A DNA stretch of 64,000 nucleotides. Source: Enoplolaimus lenunculus (lineage: Eukaryota; Nematoda; Enoplea; Enoplida; Thoracostomopsidae). Position numbers and translations under genes: made by a program. Under the pieces are notes generated by a model. The model did not search any database. It was not told the DNA's origin and worked only from the letters and a program-made list of their open reading frames with translations. Location: the NCBI GenBank assembly GCA_030248215.1, contig JASANG010002724.1:1-64000 (forward strand), read 5' to 3'. Positions within the stretch are counted from its first letter, which is position 1, and each line of letters opens with the position of its first letter. Shown piece after piece: positions 52,901 through 59,639 of this stretch.

Positions 52901-53596
52901 AATACACCTCCGCCTCGTTTGCATACTGCGTTGACGTCTGCGCCGTCAAAAAAGGATCGTCAAACTACACCAGGTGGTACTGGAACAACTACTGCTCGGC
53001 CCCCTTCTTCGGGTAATCGCCGTGGTCCTGCATCCGCGTCTGCGCAGTATCGTAGCGCAAGCAGCTTAGCAAATACCGGCCGCCAGACAACCGTTGCAAC
53101 AAGTGGTGTTAGTGCCACTAGTGGTAGTAGTGGTTCCAGCGGTCGCGAACTGAAACGCCAAAGTTCAGTAGCGAGCGATAAGAATTTACACAGTTCTGTA
53201 CCAGGTGGTGGCAGTGATGGTAGAAGCTCCTGTGAGCAGGCTGCTGGCAGTCATTCTGGGAACGCAGGAACGACAGCGGCTGCGGCGGTGTCACTTGGTC
53301 GAAGAAGCAGTTCATCGTTGTCGAGAAGTTCGCTCCGAACGAGCACTGATGAAGGAAGAACAACAACTACAGCAGCAGCAGCAACAACATCGGTGAGTGT
53401 AAAGCCTGCAACTGCGATGAGCGCATCAATTCATGGGTCGCTAACACCTCTTGGTGCTGGAGCTGGTGGAGGACGCTCTACGGCAACATCTGTTTCTAGT
53501 ACGAAGCCAAAAACAGCACGCGCCTGCTCGGCATCGAATTTGAACAATTTGGCTCGACCAACCACTGCTAGTTTGGCGAGACAAACGAAAAAATAA
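9886..53596 (+). CDS. KIF13B: KIF13B/Khc-73-type kinesin-3 motor with CAP-Gly tail (41 exons)
   Basis: Exons: 9886-9937, 10886-10967, 21904-21974, 22539-22631, 22962-23044, 23786-23883, 24139-24226, 24605-24739, 25240-25352, 25931-26045, 26425-26637, 27088-27192, 27638-27772, 28083-28219, 28729-28838, 29041-29172, 29580-29817, 30236-30401, 30766-30909, 31234-31386, 32084-32335, 32857-33063, 33348-33511, 33873-34005, 34822-34968, 35136-35216, 35689-35834, 36565-36620, 37762-37886, 38336-38434, 38865-38984, 39192-39248, 39613-39777, 40526-40609, 40958-41117, 45411-45455, 49564-49685, 50261-50403, 50881-51461, 52158-52394, 52800-53596. Every junction is GT-AG and all phases agree (2127 residues). 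Plus-end-directed microtubule motor for vesicles: motor, FHA, KIF1-type and MAGUK-binding stalk regions, CAP-Gly. The start [17 protein letters not shown] is the family's usual N-terminus. CAP-Gly is diagnostic of KIF13B/Khc-73 rather than KIF13A or KIF1. The Ser/Gly/Thr-rich tail after CAP-Gly is long. Small alternative exons could be missed. Confidence 0.93.
14797..14976. mobile_element. Harbinger-like GC-rich miniature element
   Basis: Begins 'gggttgcgctctatgtatac', ends 'aaaagtatagcgccatcc', and is flanked by TTA on both sides (14794-14796 and 14977-14979). The core contains 'ggcgtcgtacgggtgacg', shared with 48780-49151 and 60103-60262. A TWA duplication and G-rich ends suit PIF/Harbinger. 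Non-coding. Confidence 0.75.
15554..15965. mobile_element. hAT-like miniature element, ATCGGAAT family, intact ends
   Basis: The ends 'cagggtgcaaagcgggac' and 'aattccgattgcaccctg' are flanked by perfect 8-bp repeats gctgtttg (15546-15553 and 15966-15973). 412 bp, non-coding. This is the best reference copy for the family in the window. Confidence 0.9.
16298..16560 (+). mobile_element. TTAA-flanked miniature element carrying a tRNA-like segment
   Basis: TTAA lies on both sides (16294-16297 and 16561-16564). The ends 'ccccttctcacattg' and 'catgtgagaaagag' are roughly inverted. Inside, from about 16449 to 16514, is a tRNA-like stretch with A box 'tatagctgagtgg' and B box 'gttcgaatcc'. Two more copies are at 42641-42965 and 63741-64000. 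TTAA suggests a piggyBac-type mobiliser (inference). Confidence 0.75.
16620..16896. mobile_element. Harbinger-like element, TTGCAGCTGCAA family
   Basis: Flanked by TAA on both sides; ends 'agccgtattgacacgtgcaag' shortened and '...gtagggct'. The interior has several 'cttgcagctgcaa'-like palindromes and a conserved middle 'aaatcggatgcaataaattc'. Other copies: 34457-34728, 49900-50173 and 54496-54771, all near 275 bp with TWA flanks. Confidence 0.72.
18379..19156. mobile_element. hAT-like ATCGGAAT element interrupted by a second hAT-like element
   Basis: Outer ends are 'cagggtgcagtcggaatt' and 'ccgctttgaacgctg'. The flanking 8-mers acgccggc and atgccagc match at 6 of 8, both differences being CpG-type transitions. 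The interior is split at 18636 by the insertion 18637-19002, after which the familiar 'aatccagttccgcttt' end resumes. Confidence 0.85.
18637..19002. mobile_element. Nested hAT-like CCGGAATT miniature element
   Basis: The ends 'cagggtgcaaccggaatt' and 'aattccggttgcaccctg' are perfect inverted copies. The 8-bp target duplication gttaccag (18629-18636 and 19003-19010) is perfect. 366 bp, non-coding. The clean duplication shows it is younger than the element it interrupts. Confidence 0.92.
19434..19890. mobile_element. hAT-like CCGGATATCCGG-family element
   Basis: Starts near 'cggtgtgcgaccggatatcc' and ends 'attcggtcgcaccctg'. Its interior closely follows 5723-6163 (shared 'cgatacgttttagctattt'). 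The flanking duplication is not clear, so the limits are approximate. Confidence 0.65.
20720..20885. repeat. G/C-run repeat fragment
   Basis: Contains 'gtagtcaaggggggacag', 'gtcccccacccac' and 'ggctacgggctt'. A related piece lies at about 63283-63360 ('gtagccaaagggggccag'), and shorter ones at 34365 and 49185. The recurrent 'cgtagcca' edge suggests a mobile element whose ends I could not define. Confidence 0.4.
21035..21180. repeat. 27-bp minisatellite (GGTCTCGG type)
   Basis: About four units built on 'ggtctcggcaagtctcggg' followed by 'atttgatt'. Directly upstream is 'cagggatgggcggtctcgg', which looks like a hAT-type end, and 'gaccgagaccgtgacc' occurs near 21455, so the array may be the core of a miniature element at about 21027-21465. 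Open frames across it are repeat artefacts. Confidence 0.7.
21904..26637 (+). CDS. KIF13B: KIF13 exons 3-11: catalytic motor and neck
   Basis: P-loop GQTGSGKS is split between exons 4 and 5 (about residues 96-103). Switch I NSESSRSH is in exon 8 (about 210-217). Switch II DLAGSER is in exon 9 (about 247-253). Microtubule-binding and neck sequences [20 protein letters not shown] and [11 protein letters not shown] follow in exons 9-11. All catalytic motifs are intact, so an active ATPase is expected. Exon 11 ends in a charged helix ([11 protein letters not shown]) that begins the coiled coil. Confidence 0.93.
25560..25750. mobile_element. GC-rich mariner-like miniature element, truncated copy
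   Basis: Alternating 'gcggtta' blocks end in 'cacttaattctgtctgtgactg' (shortened family end: ttaattctgtctgtgactg). It matches the right end of 40169-40460 but lacks a matching left end. It lies in KIF13 intron 9. Confidence 0.65.
26100..26288. mobile_element. Truncated copy of the CAAGAGTGG (7-bp TSD) element
   Basis: Shares 'atagtttaatttagggtt', 'acgacccccctcta', 'gcaacgcccggtggta' and 'taccatgcggacc' with 26653-26946 and 40627-40903. It ends 'gcactcttg'. The left part is missing. Intron 10 of KIF13. Confidence 0.7.
26653..26946. mobile_element. CAAGAGTGG-ended miniature element, 15 bp after KIF13 exon 11
   Basis: Begins 'caagagtggatgatg', ends 'gcattcttg', and carries the family core 'aactgggtacattctgtg', 'cccggcacgcgttgcg'. 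Flanking 7-mers are gtattag and gcgttag. Non-coding. It lies immediately inside the intron, close to the exon 11 splice donor. Confidence 0.75.
27638..28838 (+). CDS. KIF13B: KIF13 exons 13-15: FHA domain
   Basis: Exon 13 has [20 protein letters not shown], the kinesin-3 entry to the FHA fold. Exon 14 has [15 protein letters not shown]. Exon 15 has [22 protein letters not shown], the closing FHA strands. In kinesin-3 the FHA domain binds partners and helps keep the motor autoinhibited. A possible extra acceptor at 28920 is not used, because exon 15 joins exon 16 (29041) in the correct phase. Confidence 0.9.
29041..32335 (+). CDS. KIF13B: KIF13 exons 16-21: stalk, coiled coil and KIF1-like region
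   Basis: Exon 16 contains [14 protein letters not shown] and exon 17 [17 protein letters not shown], heptad-like helices, then a Gly/Pro-rich linker. Exon 18 has [16 protein letters not shown] and FHVTLQIPA. Exon 19 has [19 protein letters not shown] and MRDLYEEW. Exon 20 has [20 protein letters not shown]. These match the conserved KIF13 stalk blocks that bind MAGUK/Dlg-type scaffolds in flies and mammals. Exon 21 ends in a Ser/Thr-rich insert with [11 protein letters not shown]. Confidence 0.88.
31723..32052. mobile_element. CAAGAGTGG-ended miniature element ending 31 bp before KIF13 exon 21
   Basis: Flanked by perfect 7-bp repeats gtattac (31716-31722 and 32053-32059). The left end is 'caagagtggatgatcact', the right end 'catccaatcttg'. 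The core has G- and C-runs and is nearly palindromic overall. 330 bp, no coding. Confidence 0.85.
32342..32591. repeat. 50-bp minisatellite starting at the exon 21 splice donor
   Basis: Five near-identical units built on 'cttgctcatcccttgatc', 'tttggaaattatttttgg' and 'agcaggggcgtagc'. The first unit begins 7 bp after the exon 21 boundary, just beyond the gtaagt donor. Confidence 0.9.
32857..41117 (+). CDS. KIF13B: KIF13 exons 22-35: C2-like/KIF1-type stalk domains
   Basis: Conserved blocks in order: [21 protein letters not shown] (exon 22; C2-like strands), IEVWGHKS (23), [20 protein letters not shown] (24), [20 protein letters not shown] (25), [20 protein letters not shown] (26), [11 protein letters not shown] and [10 protein letters not shown] (27), HIPVLYLDI (28), [14 protein letters not shown] (30), [15 protein letters not shown] (31), [14 protein letters not shown] (32), [20 protein letters not shown] (33). 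These follow human KIF13B block by block, including the family's NAVxVP and RKRxCxNV signatures. Exons 34-35 begin a divergent Ser/Gln-rich linker. Confidence 0.9.
34457..34728. mobile_element. Harbinger-like TTGCAGCTGCAA element (KIF13 intron 24)
   Basis: TAA lies on both sides (34454-34456 and 34729-34731). Ends 'agccctatcacacg' and 'cgtgtgaataaggct'. Inserted about 90 bp before exon 25. Just upstream is a 'gtgtagccaggattttgg' scrap of the G-run repeat. Confidence 0.75.
36020..36406. mobile_element. hAT-like ATCGGAAT element (KIF13 intron 27)
   Basis: Begins 'ccaagtgcaaccggaatt', ends 'ccactttgcccgctg'. Flanking 8-mers are tgattttg and tggttttg (7 of 8). It lies between exons 27 and 28. 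Confidence 0.75.
37330..37674. mobile_element. hAT-like ATCGGAAT-type element (KIF13 intron 28)
   Basis: Begins 'catagttctgtcggaatt', ends 'ttccgattggaaccctg'. Flanks are ttaaattc and gtaaattc (7 of 8). It ends less than 100 bp before exon 29. Confidence 0.7.
40169..40460. mobile_element. GC-rich mariner-like miniature element (KIF13 intron 33)
   Basis: Flanked by TA on both sides (40167-40168, 40461-40462). The inverted ends 'cagtcacggacagaatta' and 'taattctgtccgtgactg' match exactly. The 292-bp interior is rich in 'gcggt', 'cgcgat' and 'ccgcg', forming a local CpG-dense island. TA flanks with CAGT ends are typical of Tc1/mariner. Confidence 0.85.
40627..40903. mobile_element. CAAGAGTGG-family element next to KIF13 exon 34
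   Basis: Perfect 7-bp flanks gttttac (40620-40626 and 40904-40910). The left end starts at 'ttgcaactgggtgc', i.e. the outer terminal repeat is missing although the duplication remains; the right end 'atgcactcttg' is complete. It begins 17 bp after the exon 34 boundary. Confidence 0.8.
41977..42352. mobile_element. hAT-like element, GCCGATTAATCGGC family
   Basis: Starts 'tagggatgcgccgattaatc', ends 'ggcatcggcacatcccta', with perfect 8-bp flanks gtgtagag (41969-41976, 42353-42360). 376 bp. The sister copy is 56832-57218, and an end fragment lies at about 45608-45690. Confidence 0.9.
42641..42965 (-). mobile_element. TTAA-flanked element with tRNA-like segment, inverted copy
   Basis: TTAA (42637-42640) on the left and ATAA on the right. 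The ends 'ccctttctcacatg' and 'aatgtgtgaagggg' are inverted. On the minus strand, about 42750-42690 repeats the A box 'tatagctgaatgg' and a B-box-like 'atttcgaatcc'. About 60 bp longer than 16298-16560. Confidence 0.72.
43294..43690. mobile_element. hAT-like ATCGGAAT element (KIF13 intron 35)
   Basis: Begins 'cagagttcaaccggaatt', ends 'ccgctttgcatcctg'. Flanks are gagagcat and aaaagcat (6 of 8). Confidence 0.72.
43959..44338. mobile_element. hAT-like miniature element with CCTAAG-repeat core
   Basis: The ends 'ggccaatgtaaagaacaagg' and 'ctggtctttacatgggcc' are inverted. Flanks are ccatagta and ccatagaa (7 of 8). The core is about seven units of roughly 30-36 bp built from 'cctaagcctaagc' and 'gtaagaatgagcatatt'. 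Open frames through the core on both strands are artefacts of the repeat. Confidence 0.88.
44544..44884. mobile_element. CAAGAGTGG-ended miniature element (KIF13 intron 35)
   Basis: Perfect 7-bp flanks gtttaat (44537-44543, 44885-44891). Ends 'caagagtggctgatcact' and 'gtgatcatccactcttg'. 341 bp with long C- and G-runs that could pair into a hairpin. Confidence 0.87.
45411..51461 (+). CDS. KIF13B: KIF13 exons 36-39: Ser/Thr-rich linker
   Basis: Exon 36 is a 45-nt exon ([15 protein letters not shown]) flanked by introns of 4.3 and 4.1 kb. Exon 37 begins [11 protein letters not shown]. Exons 38-39 encode a long low-complexity tail rich in Ser, Thr, Gly and Gln with a nine-Thr run (near 51060). 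Human KIF13B has a similarly unstructured, phosphorylated linker here. Placement of exons 36-37 rests on phase agreement and modest similarity to the NLAASYLNPVKSFVP region. Confidence 0.78.
45754..46513. repeat. 21-bp minisatellite, about 36 copies (KIF13 intron 36)
   Basis: Unit 'ttttgaccgtaaatgtgaag' plus g, nearly invariant. Because 21 is a multiple of three, both strands stay open (TVNVKVL and RSKPSHL repeats), but these are not genes. Two units carry the same variant (ccgttaatg) exactly 11 units apart. The first and last units are diverged, as usual for arrays that expand internally. Confidence 0.95.
47003..47194. mobile_element. Short CCGGATATCCGG-family hAT-like element
   Basis: Begins 'caaggttttaccggatatcc', ends 'atccggtcgatccttg'. 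Flanks gtagaaac and ctcgaaac agree at 6 of 8. The middle is deleted relative to 5723-6163. Confidence 0.68.
47331..47754. mobile_element. hAT-like CCGGAATT element (KIF13 intron 36)
   Basis: Starts 'cagggtgcaatcggaatt', ends 'aattccggttgcaccctg'. 424 bp. Flanking 8-mers are only partly similar. Frames running through it are repeat-derived. Confidence 0.78.
48135..48328. mobile_element. Short CCTAAG-core hAT-like element with perfect TSD
   Basis: Ends 'ggccaatgtaaagaacaggg' and '...atatttacatgggcc'. Perfect 8-bp flanks cacacatt (48127-48134, 48329-48336). It has only one or two core units against seven in 43959-44338, so core copy number varies within the family. Confidence 0.92.
48466..48584. 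mobile_element. Harbinger-like GC-rich element, short or degraded copy
   Basis: Begins 'gggtttgcgctatcttgacg' after TTA and ends 'gactgttgaccc' before TAA. It shares 'gacgtccggcgccgtccg' with 48780-49151. Confidence 0.6.
48780..49151. mobile_element. Harbinger-like element containing a 31-bp GC-rich array
   Basis: TTA lies on both sides (48777-48779, 49152-49154). Ends 'gggttgcgttatact' and 'agtataacgcaaccc' are perfect inverted repeats. Inside are about eight 31-bp units built on 'gacgcatggtgacggacgg' and 'cgccgtacgggt'. The array is extremely CpG-rich. Minus-strand frames such as ([15 protein letters not shown])n are artefacts. Confidence 0.88.
49698..49877. repeat. Three exact 60-bp tandem units just after KIF13 exon 37
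   Basis: Unit includes 'cttatctgaggtttgaaac', 'tgtatcgaagcgtacgctg'. The first two units are identical and the third differs at its 3' end. The array starts about 12 bp after the exon 37 boundary. Confidence 0.92.
49900..50173. mobile_element. Harbinger-like TTGCAGCTGCAA element (KIF13 intron 37)
   Basis: TTA flanks (49897-49899, 50174-50176). Interior 'gagaacttgcagctgcacc' and 'gcagctgcaagttctcg'. It ends less than 100 bp before exon 38. Confidence 0.7.
50487..50576. mobile_element. 90-bp hAT-like CCGGAATT element with perfect TSD
   Basis: Almost nothing but the two ends: 'cagggtgcaaccggaatt' and 'atttccggttgcaccctg', flanked by perfect gtggatga (50479-50486, 50577-50584). It shows how little sequence is needed for mobilisation in trans. 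Confidence 0.92.
52158..53596 (+). CDS. KIF13B: KIF13 exons 40-41: CAP-Gly domain and C-terminal tail
   Basis: The CAP-Gly domain (about residues 1825-1895) reads [31 protein letters not shown] in exon 40, then the canonical [22 protein letters not shown] in exon 41. CAP-Gly domains bind C-terminal EEY/F tails of tubulin and EB-type proteins. About 230 Ser/Thr/Gly/Ala-rich residues follow, with poly-Ala and poly-Ser runs, ending ARQTKK at the TAA 53594-53596. This tail is longer than in mammals. Confidence 0.93.
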
Positions 53597-54495
53597 CAAA
53601 AAATGCAAAGACGGGTTCTGTTTATTGCGGTTGGTTAGCCTAAATTAGCTTTATATATATATTTAAATAGCTATGTAGTTTTTAAGTATGATTTGACCAC
53701 GTACATATATATTACTGTGGTTTTGACATCTGTGATTCGAGAACAGAACAAACTCGTTATACTTAGGTTTTATATTTGAACGGTTAATAATTTTTGTTTT
53801 GAGCTTGGAATTTGTACGAGGAAACGGCAAGCATTTTGGCAAAATTATTTAATGTTTATTTACACGTGTTTCTAAATCAGCCCCTTACTATTGCTTCTCG
53901 TGGACTATGGCTTAAATTCTATAAGCCGTAATTTTTATTCAGCTTTAATTGATACGGGGTCGTAGAACGTAATGCTATTACAACATGACTGCATATCGCA
54001 TGGTTGATTACGTATACCCAAACTGTTTTGTGAATGCATATTTGCATCTATACATTCTCTTTTTTAATCTTGTCAAATTTGAACATTCCTAATATTGATG
54101 TATGCTTATGAATCGTGGATGCCTCTGTACAACGTTCACCTAACAGGCTTCGGCACAGACTTAGACACAGACGTAGGCTTAGGTTTAATTGTTTATTTAA
54201 GGCCTAAGCTTGAGCCTAGGCATAAACTTAAGATGTGGTAGAAGGTTGGACGTAAGGAAGGTGTACAAGAGCTTACATTTTATGTTCTGTACTAAATGGG
54301 CCAATGTTTTTTCTATAAGCGAAATTTATTCAATCACAACCGTTTACAACACTTTCTTAAATGACCGTTGTGTTAAGCTTGTATTGCTGCAACGTGTGTT
54401 TAAACAAATTGTTATGTGAATATGTTGTTTTTGACGTTTGGCACTAAACTGAAGGTCAGACTGTAATCGAAGAACCTATCTGTAATTCTGTATTA

Positions 54496-54771
54496 CGCCG
54501 TATTCACATGTGCAAATTTTTGCTGCGAGAACTTGCAGCTGCAATTTGCACGCAGAACTTGCATTTTTTCATCAGCCAATGAGAAAGCGGCTGCAATATA
54601 TTCAATGACCTTGCATGGTTATTCAACACATGTGAACTAAATTCTTAGCTATGATTTTTAATGAATTATTTTCTGCTGCAAGTTTTACAAACGGGGTTTT
54701 GGACAAAACTTGCAAGTGCAAGTTGTAGCTGCAAGTTCTCGCAACAAAAACTTGCACTTGTGAATAGAGCT
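54496..54771. mobile_element. Harbinger-like TTGCAGCTGCAA element
   Basis: TTA flanks (54493-54495, 54772-54774). Ends 'cgccgtattcacatg' and 'cttgtgaatagagct'. 276 bp. Confidence 0.74.
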
Positions 54772-55712
54772 TTACTCATTGGGTTTCACTCTCTCAAATG
54801 TAGAAGTTTTAAGTTTAATATCTCATGAAAATTTTGTGCTGTTGCTGACTCTGCATGAATTTCGATCTGTAAATGCGTTTTAGAATGCGGAAAATGTTTT
54901 TTGTACTTTACATTATAAGTCGATAATTGCTTGTCATTCATATATGCAGCTATAATTAATTTTCTGTACGTTTATAAAGCTTTATTTTGCCGTTATATTT
55001 GTGTTAGCATAGCTAATTGTTGGGTAATATTTTGAAGGATTCTTAAATCTTACCATCAACAAATTTATGGTTTAATTTCTGTTAATATTAATTGCAATAA
55101 TGATAGCGGTTTTGTATAATGTGTAATGTAGCGTAAAATGGATGGGAATTTGAGTGGCGCTATTTTTGCCCTGCGGATCCGTTCAGCGCCGGACGCCGCA
55201 TTTGTGTATGCAAATTAATTTACGGTACCGTCCGGTGTCATACGGCAATTTTCGCACGATTCCGCACGATGCCGTGGGCACGGAACGCCGCCAGAAGGTG
55301 TTAAATTCATCAACCAGTAACACCATTGTTGATTATTAGTTTAGGCTAAGAGACGTAAGATGTGTAAATTTTATAGTTATAAAACAACATTTACAGTTGA
55401 AATGAAAATTTCAAAATGTACGTCGTAAAATGTCCGGTTCCAACAGGAATTAAGGTTTTACCGGAACAAGATCAAAAACAGGAATTGAATTTTTGCCGGA
55501 ATTCCGGTCGGAATACGAATTCTGATGGAACCCTGTTGAAATGATATATGAAAGCTATTTTTGATTCATGGTGTGAATACACAGTGTTACGTTTTAGAAG
55601 TTTGATGTTAATTATGGTTTTAGTGTCATTTTTGAGCTGTAATATATTTACATTTATTCCAGTGATAAATTTTAACGATACTTTAGACAAATTTGCGATA
55701 GTTTGTTTGCGG

Positions 55713-56108
55713 GGCTCATGTAAAGATCAGGGGCGGAACGTTTTTCTGTGGGACTGCAACAGAGTAAGCTTAAGCTTTAGACTAATGTTTTTTGCTTGGC
55801 TTAGGCTTAGGCATAGGAATATGCTCATTCTTACGCTTAGGCTTAGGAATATGCTCATTCTTACGCTTAGGCTTAGGCTTAGGAATATGCTCATTCTTAC
55901 GCTTAGGCTTAGGCTTAGGAATATGCTCATTCTTACGCTTAGGCTTAGGCTTAGGAATATGCTCATTCTTACTCTTAGGATTAGGCTTAGGAATATGCTC
56001 ATTCTTACGCTTAGGCTTAGGCTTAGGAATATGCTCATTCTTACTCTTAGGCTTAGGATTAGGAATATGCTTAAAATACTGTTCCGCCCCTTGTTCTTTG
56101 CATTGGCC
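55713..56108. mobile_element. CCTAAG-core hAT-like element, inverted orientation
   Basis: Ends 'ggctcatgtaaagatcaggg' and 'ccccttgttctttgcattgg' plus cc. Flanks gtttgcgg and gtttgtgg (7 of 8; the difference is a CpG transition). Eight or so core units with 'ttaggcttaggaatatgc'. The frames across it ([12 protein letters not shown] repeats) are artefacts. Confidence 0.88.
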
Positions 56109-56831
56109 GTTTGTGGTTTATTCCGTTAAGTTTAAACCGAAATGCACGAGGTTTTGTGCAACTTTCGTGAAGTTGTTGAAAAGTTGCTGTCAAAGTAAGG
56201 ATGTATCGGTATTTTATACATTTTAGAGCGGTTTTAGGACCACTGTTTCACTATGGGTCGAACAACGTTTTAATGTGTAAAATATTTCAAAACAGAATGA
56301 CTTTTTTAAAACTGCGTATATATATAATATATAATATATATACCTTTATCATTGGTTTTGTTATCATTAAGTGTCACCAGACGGTATCTCGGTACGGGAT
56401 TAGAATGACTTTGGCCAAAACACACCAACTTCAGAAATGGCATTTGTCAAAATGTGGAGACCAACATCGCAATACGATTTGTCAGTCGGTCTTTGTTGCT
56501 GAAACAGTTTATGCGCGTTGTTATTGTCTTTCGTTGAAATGCAGATATGTATATTTTTATATGTTTGTGATTATTACAATTATTTTAAAGGTTTGCACTC
56601 AAATGCTATTAGAGTCTATGGTTAATTATAGGTTGAACCTAATATTCGACCATTGAACTATTTCAAATGAACGGTATTGTTTTCGAACCGCTTTTATTGT
56701 TTGTTGTTGATCAATTGTTTAAATTTAGTCACGTTTGTTACTTTATGATGTATAACACTGTGCACCATAACCCCGCTGAACAATTGCTTGGTCAAGCGGA
56801 AGCCTATACGTAAGTCTAAGTTAATTCTAAG

Positions 56832-57218
56832 TACAGATGTGCCGATTAATCGGCATCGGTAATTATCGGCAGTTTTTGTGAGTATCGGCATCGGTACTAC
56901 AAAAAAAATTGCCGATTCTTTGCCGATACTTTTTTGCACATATAACAGTCAGTTTGACTGTTATCAGTTTCATTTCTGAGCGCATATCGGAGGCTAATCG
57001 TTATCTGTGCGTTTGTGTTTGAAAAAATGAATTGAAATGAACCGTTCGTCTAAAGTTATAATCGTTTATGATGGTTAGGGTTTAAGTCTTCACATAATGA
57101 TATAATATAGTATCCTATCTGTTTATTAAGCATGGTGTACTAAAGTTAGATTCGGCATCGGCAAAATTTCAAAATAAGAATCGGCGTCGGCAAAAATTTT
57201 AGTATCGGCACATCCCTA
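56832..57218. mobile_element. hAT-like element, GCCGATTAATCGGC family
   Basis: Starts 'tacagatgtgccgattaatc', ends 'agtatcggcacatcccta'. Flanks attctaag and attgtaag (7 of 8). It is alignable over its length with 41977-42352. Confidence 0.85.
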
Positions 57219-57432
57219 ATTGTAAGTCTACGTTATGGCAGAATCTGAAAATTTCAAAAACTGTATGTGCTAAAGGCGTACAAGAGCCAGTCCGGATTGT
57301 AAAAAAGATTTACTTGAAGAATCGCGTATTTGTGCATGCGCTCAGACAAATAATTATTGATTTTGAAGCGTTAGAAAAACAGTAATAAAATGTTTTCGAT
57401 TCATAATCGTATGTGAAACTGTCAGTTTGAAG

Positions 57433-58083
57433 CATATCAGCGTCATTTTGGTAAGATATCAAAGTCATTTTGGTAAGATATCAACGTCATTTTGGTAAGA
57501 TATCAACGTCATTTTGATAAGATATCAACGTCATTTTGATAAGATATCAACGTCATTTTGATAAGATATCAACGTCATTTTGATAAGATATCAACGTCAT
57601 TTTGATAAGATATCAACGTCATTTTGATAAGATATCAACGTCATTTTGATAAAGATATCAACGTCATTTTGATAAGATATCAACGTCATTTTGATAAGAT
57701 ATCAACGTCATTTTGATAAGATATCAACGTCATTTTGATAAGATATCAACGTCATTTTGATAAGATATCAACGTCATTTTGATAAGATATCAACGTCATT
57801 TTGATAAGATATCAACGTCATTTTGATAAGATATCAACGTCATTTTGATAAGATATCAACGTCATTTTGATAAGATATCAACGTCATTTTGATAAGATAT
57901 CAACGTCATTTTGATAAGATATCAACGTCATTTTGATAAGATATCAACGTCATTTTGATAAGATATCAACGTCATTTTGATAAGATATCAACGTCATTTT
58001 GATAAGATATCAACGTCATTTTGATAAGATATCAACGTCATTTTGATAAGATATCAACGTCATTTTGATAACATATCAACGTC
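57433..58083. repeat. 22-bp minisatellite, about 29 copies
   Basis: Unit 'aagatatcaacgtcattttg' plus at. The first units read 'ttggtaag' and the later ones 'ttgataag'. One unit has an extra base. Because 22 is not a multiple of three, no long frame survives. It lies about 3.8 kb downstream of the KIF13 stop. Confidence 0.95.
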
Positions 58084-58815
58084 TTGAAAAGGCTATAGGC
58101 TTTACTGTAGCATTTATTTGACTGCATTACATGTTTTGTGATTTCCGATATGATGATATTATGCGGTGATAATTATTGTGTATTTTATGCTGTTTAAACA
58201 AATTCCCAATTATTAACTATAACTACTCATCTTTCTTTGGCCTGGATCATTTGAGCTTCTATTTGTCACATTGTATATATATATTGTTTTGGTTGTTTTA
58301 TACTATATGCTGTAATTATATTTTAATTTGTTTTTTTGGCTGACGTATTATGTTGTGATAGTCGTAGCATTATGAGAGGTTATCAATTCGATTTAGGTTG
58401 GTTTTCTCGTTTTTTGGCAGTGACAGCTGAAAACGATCTGTCAGCTTTGTTATGCTCATAGCAGGGTGAAATCGAAGGTGAAAAATACCGGAGCCGGAGG
58501 TCAAGAAATTGTGTCGATATCACAGGACGATTTCTCGTTCCGGACAACTCCTATCTTCGGAGATATCGTTTTAGGCCAATTCCTTTCGCCACAAAATTTG
58601 GCAGGACAATGTTGTCGCCGTCGCAAGCACGTGCCCCTATGAAGAATTGTGGTTCAGGACTATTTTCTATGACAACCGTGTCTCTTCTTGTTTCTCGTAC
58701 TATTTTTGCTTTAAACGCATTAACTTTTATGCGAGATTTTGGTTCTACAACGGTCTTTTATAATATTTTTGCACATCCAGAAAAACTATCCTACACTAGA
58801 TTATATAGGCTTTAG

Positions 58816-58990
58816 GACCCATGTATAGAACAGGGCCGGATCGTTTTCTGAAGGTGCTATAATAAATAGAATCAGTTTAAGCTTTAGACTATTTTTTGCT
58901 TAGGAATAGGCTCATCCATACGCTTATGCTTAGGTTTAGGCTTAGGAATATGCTTATACTACTGTTCCGGCCCTGTTCTATACATGGGCC
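58816..58990. mobile_element. Short CCTAAG-core hAT-like element
   Basis: Ends 'gacccatgtatagaacaggg' and 'ccctgttctatacatgggcc'. Flanks ggctttag and ggccttag (7 of 8). 175 bp, with only short CTTAGG runs in the core. Confidence 0.85.
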
Positions 58991-59639
58991 GGCCTTAGCA
59001 CAGGCGTTTAAGGTAAGGTATGAACAAAAAATTTCGGATTCTGTTTCAGATTCGGAAAAATTTGACAGTAACAGTGAGACATTGCAAAATTTCGGCGTTC
59101 TCTGTTGAGGGGAGTCGTTGACCTGAGTGGTCCGCCCCCATTCAATCGGCCAGTGCACACCTCAAGCGCAATGGGTTTTTGTCACTTTTTACAATTGAAT
59201 CTTAAATTCGTAGCGATTCACAAATCACTCACTGAAAACAACAAAAATGGAAATCTTCAGTTGTCTGCAAAATTATCATTCAACGAATGAGTTAAGTTGA
59301 TGTGGACCTAAGTAACCGTTAGCGAAAATAGTCACGAACGACGATGGCTTGATGAGGCATTTGGCTATCATAAAACAGTCATACTTACTGTGCGGTTACA
59401 TCCACTTGGTTGTTAAGCTTCAAACCATTAATTTTGTCAAAATTTGAAAGGATATTTGCTAAAATTAGCAAATCATCTATTTTGACTATTAAAGCTTTAC
59501 CTCTGACTTAGACAAATTTTGTTGACCTCCGGGTCCGTAATATTTTACCTACGGATCCACACTTTTATATTGAGTTGTTGGTTTATTAATGTTCGACAAC
59601 GTTTGTTTAAACAAAGCTGACACCGGGTATGTGACCTGT

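Noticed and set aside
55792-56226. Leu/Ile/Arg-rich frames such as [12 protein letters not shown] and [11 protein letters not shown]
   Set aside because: They come from the CCTAAG-core element 55713-56108; the same peptides appear at 43959-44338 in both orientations.
56201-56656. 151-codon plus-strand frame
   Set aside because: No recognisable domain, start overlaps the end of another repeat-derived frame, and composition resembles AT-rich non-coding DNA.
57433-58083. CRISPR-like array
   Set aside because: Units are contiguous with no unique spacers, in a eukaryotic genome; it is a 22-bp minisatellite.
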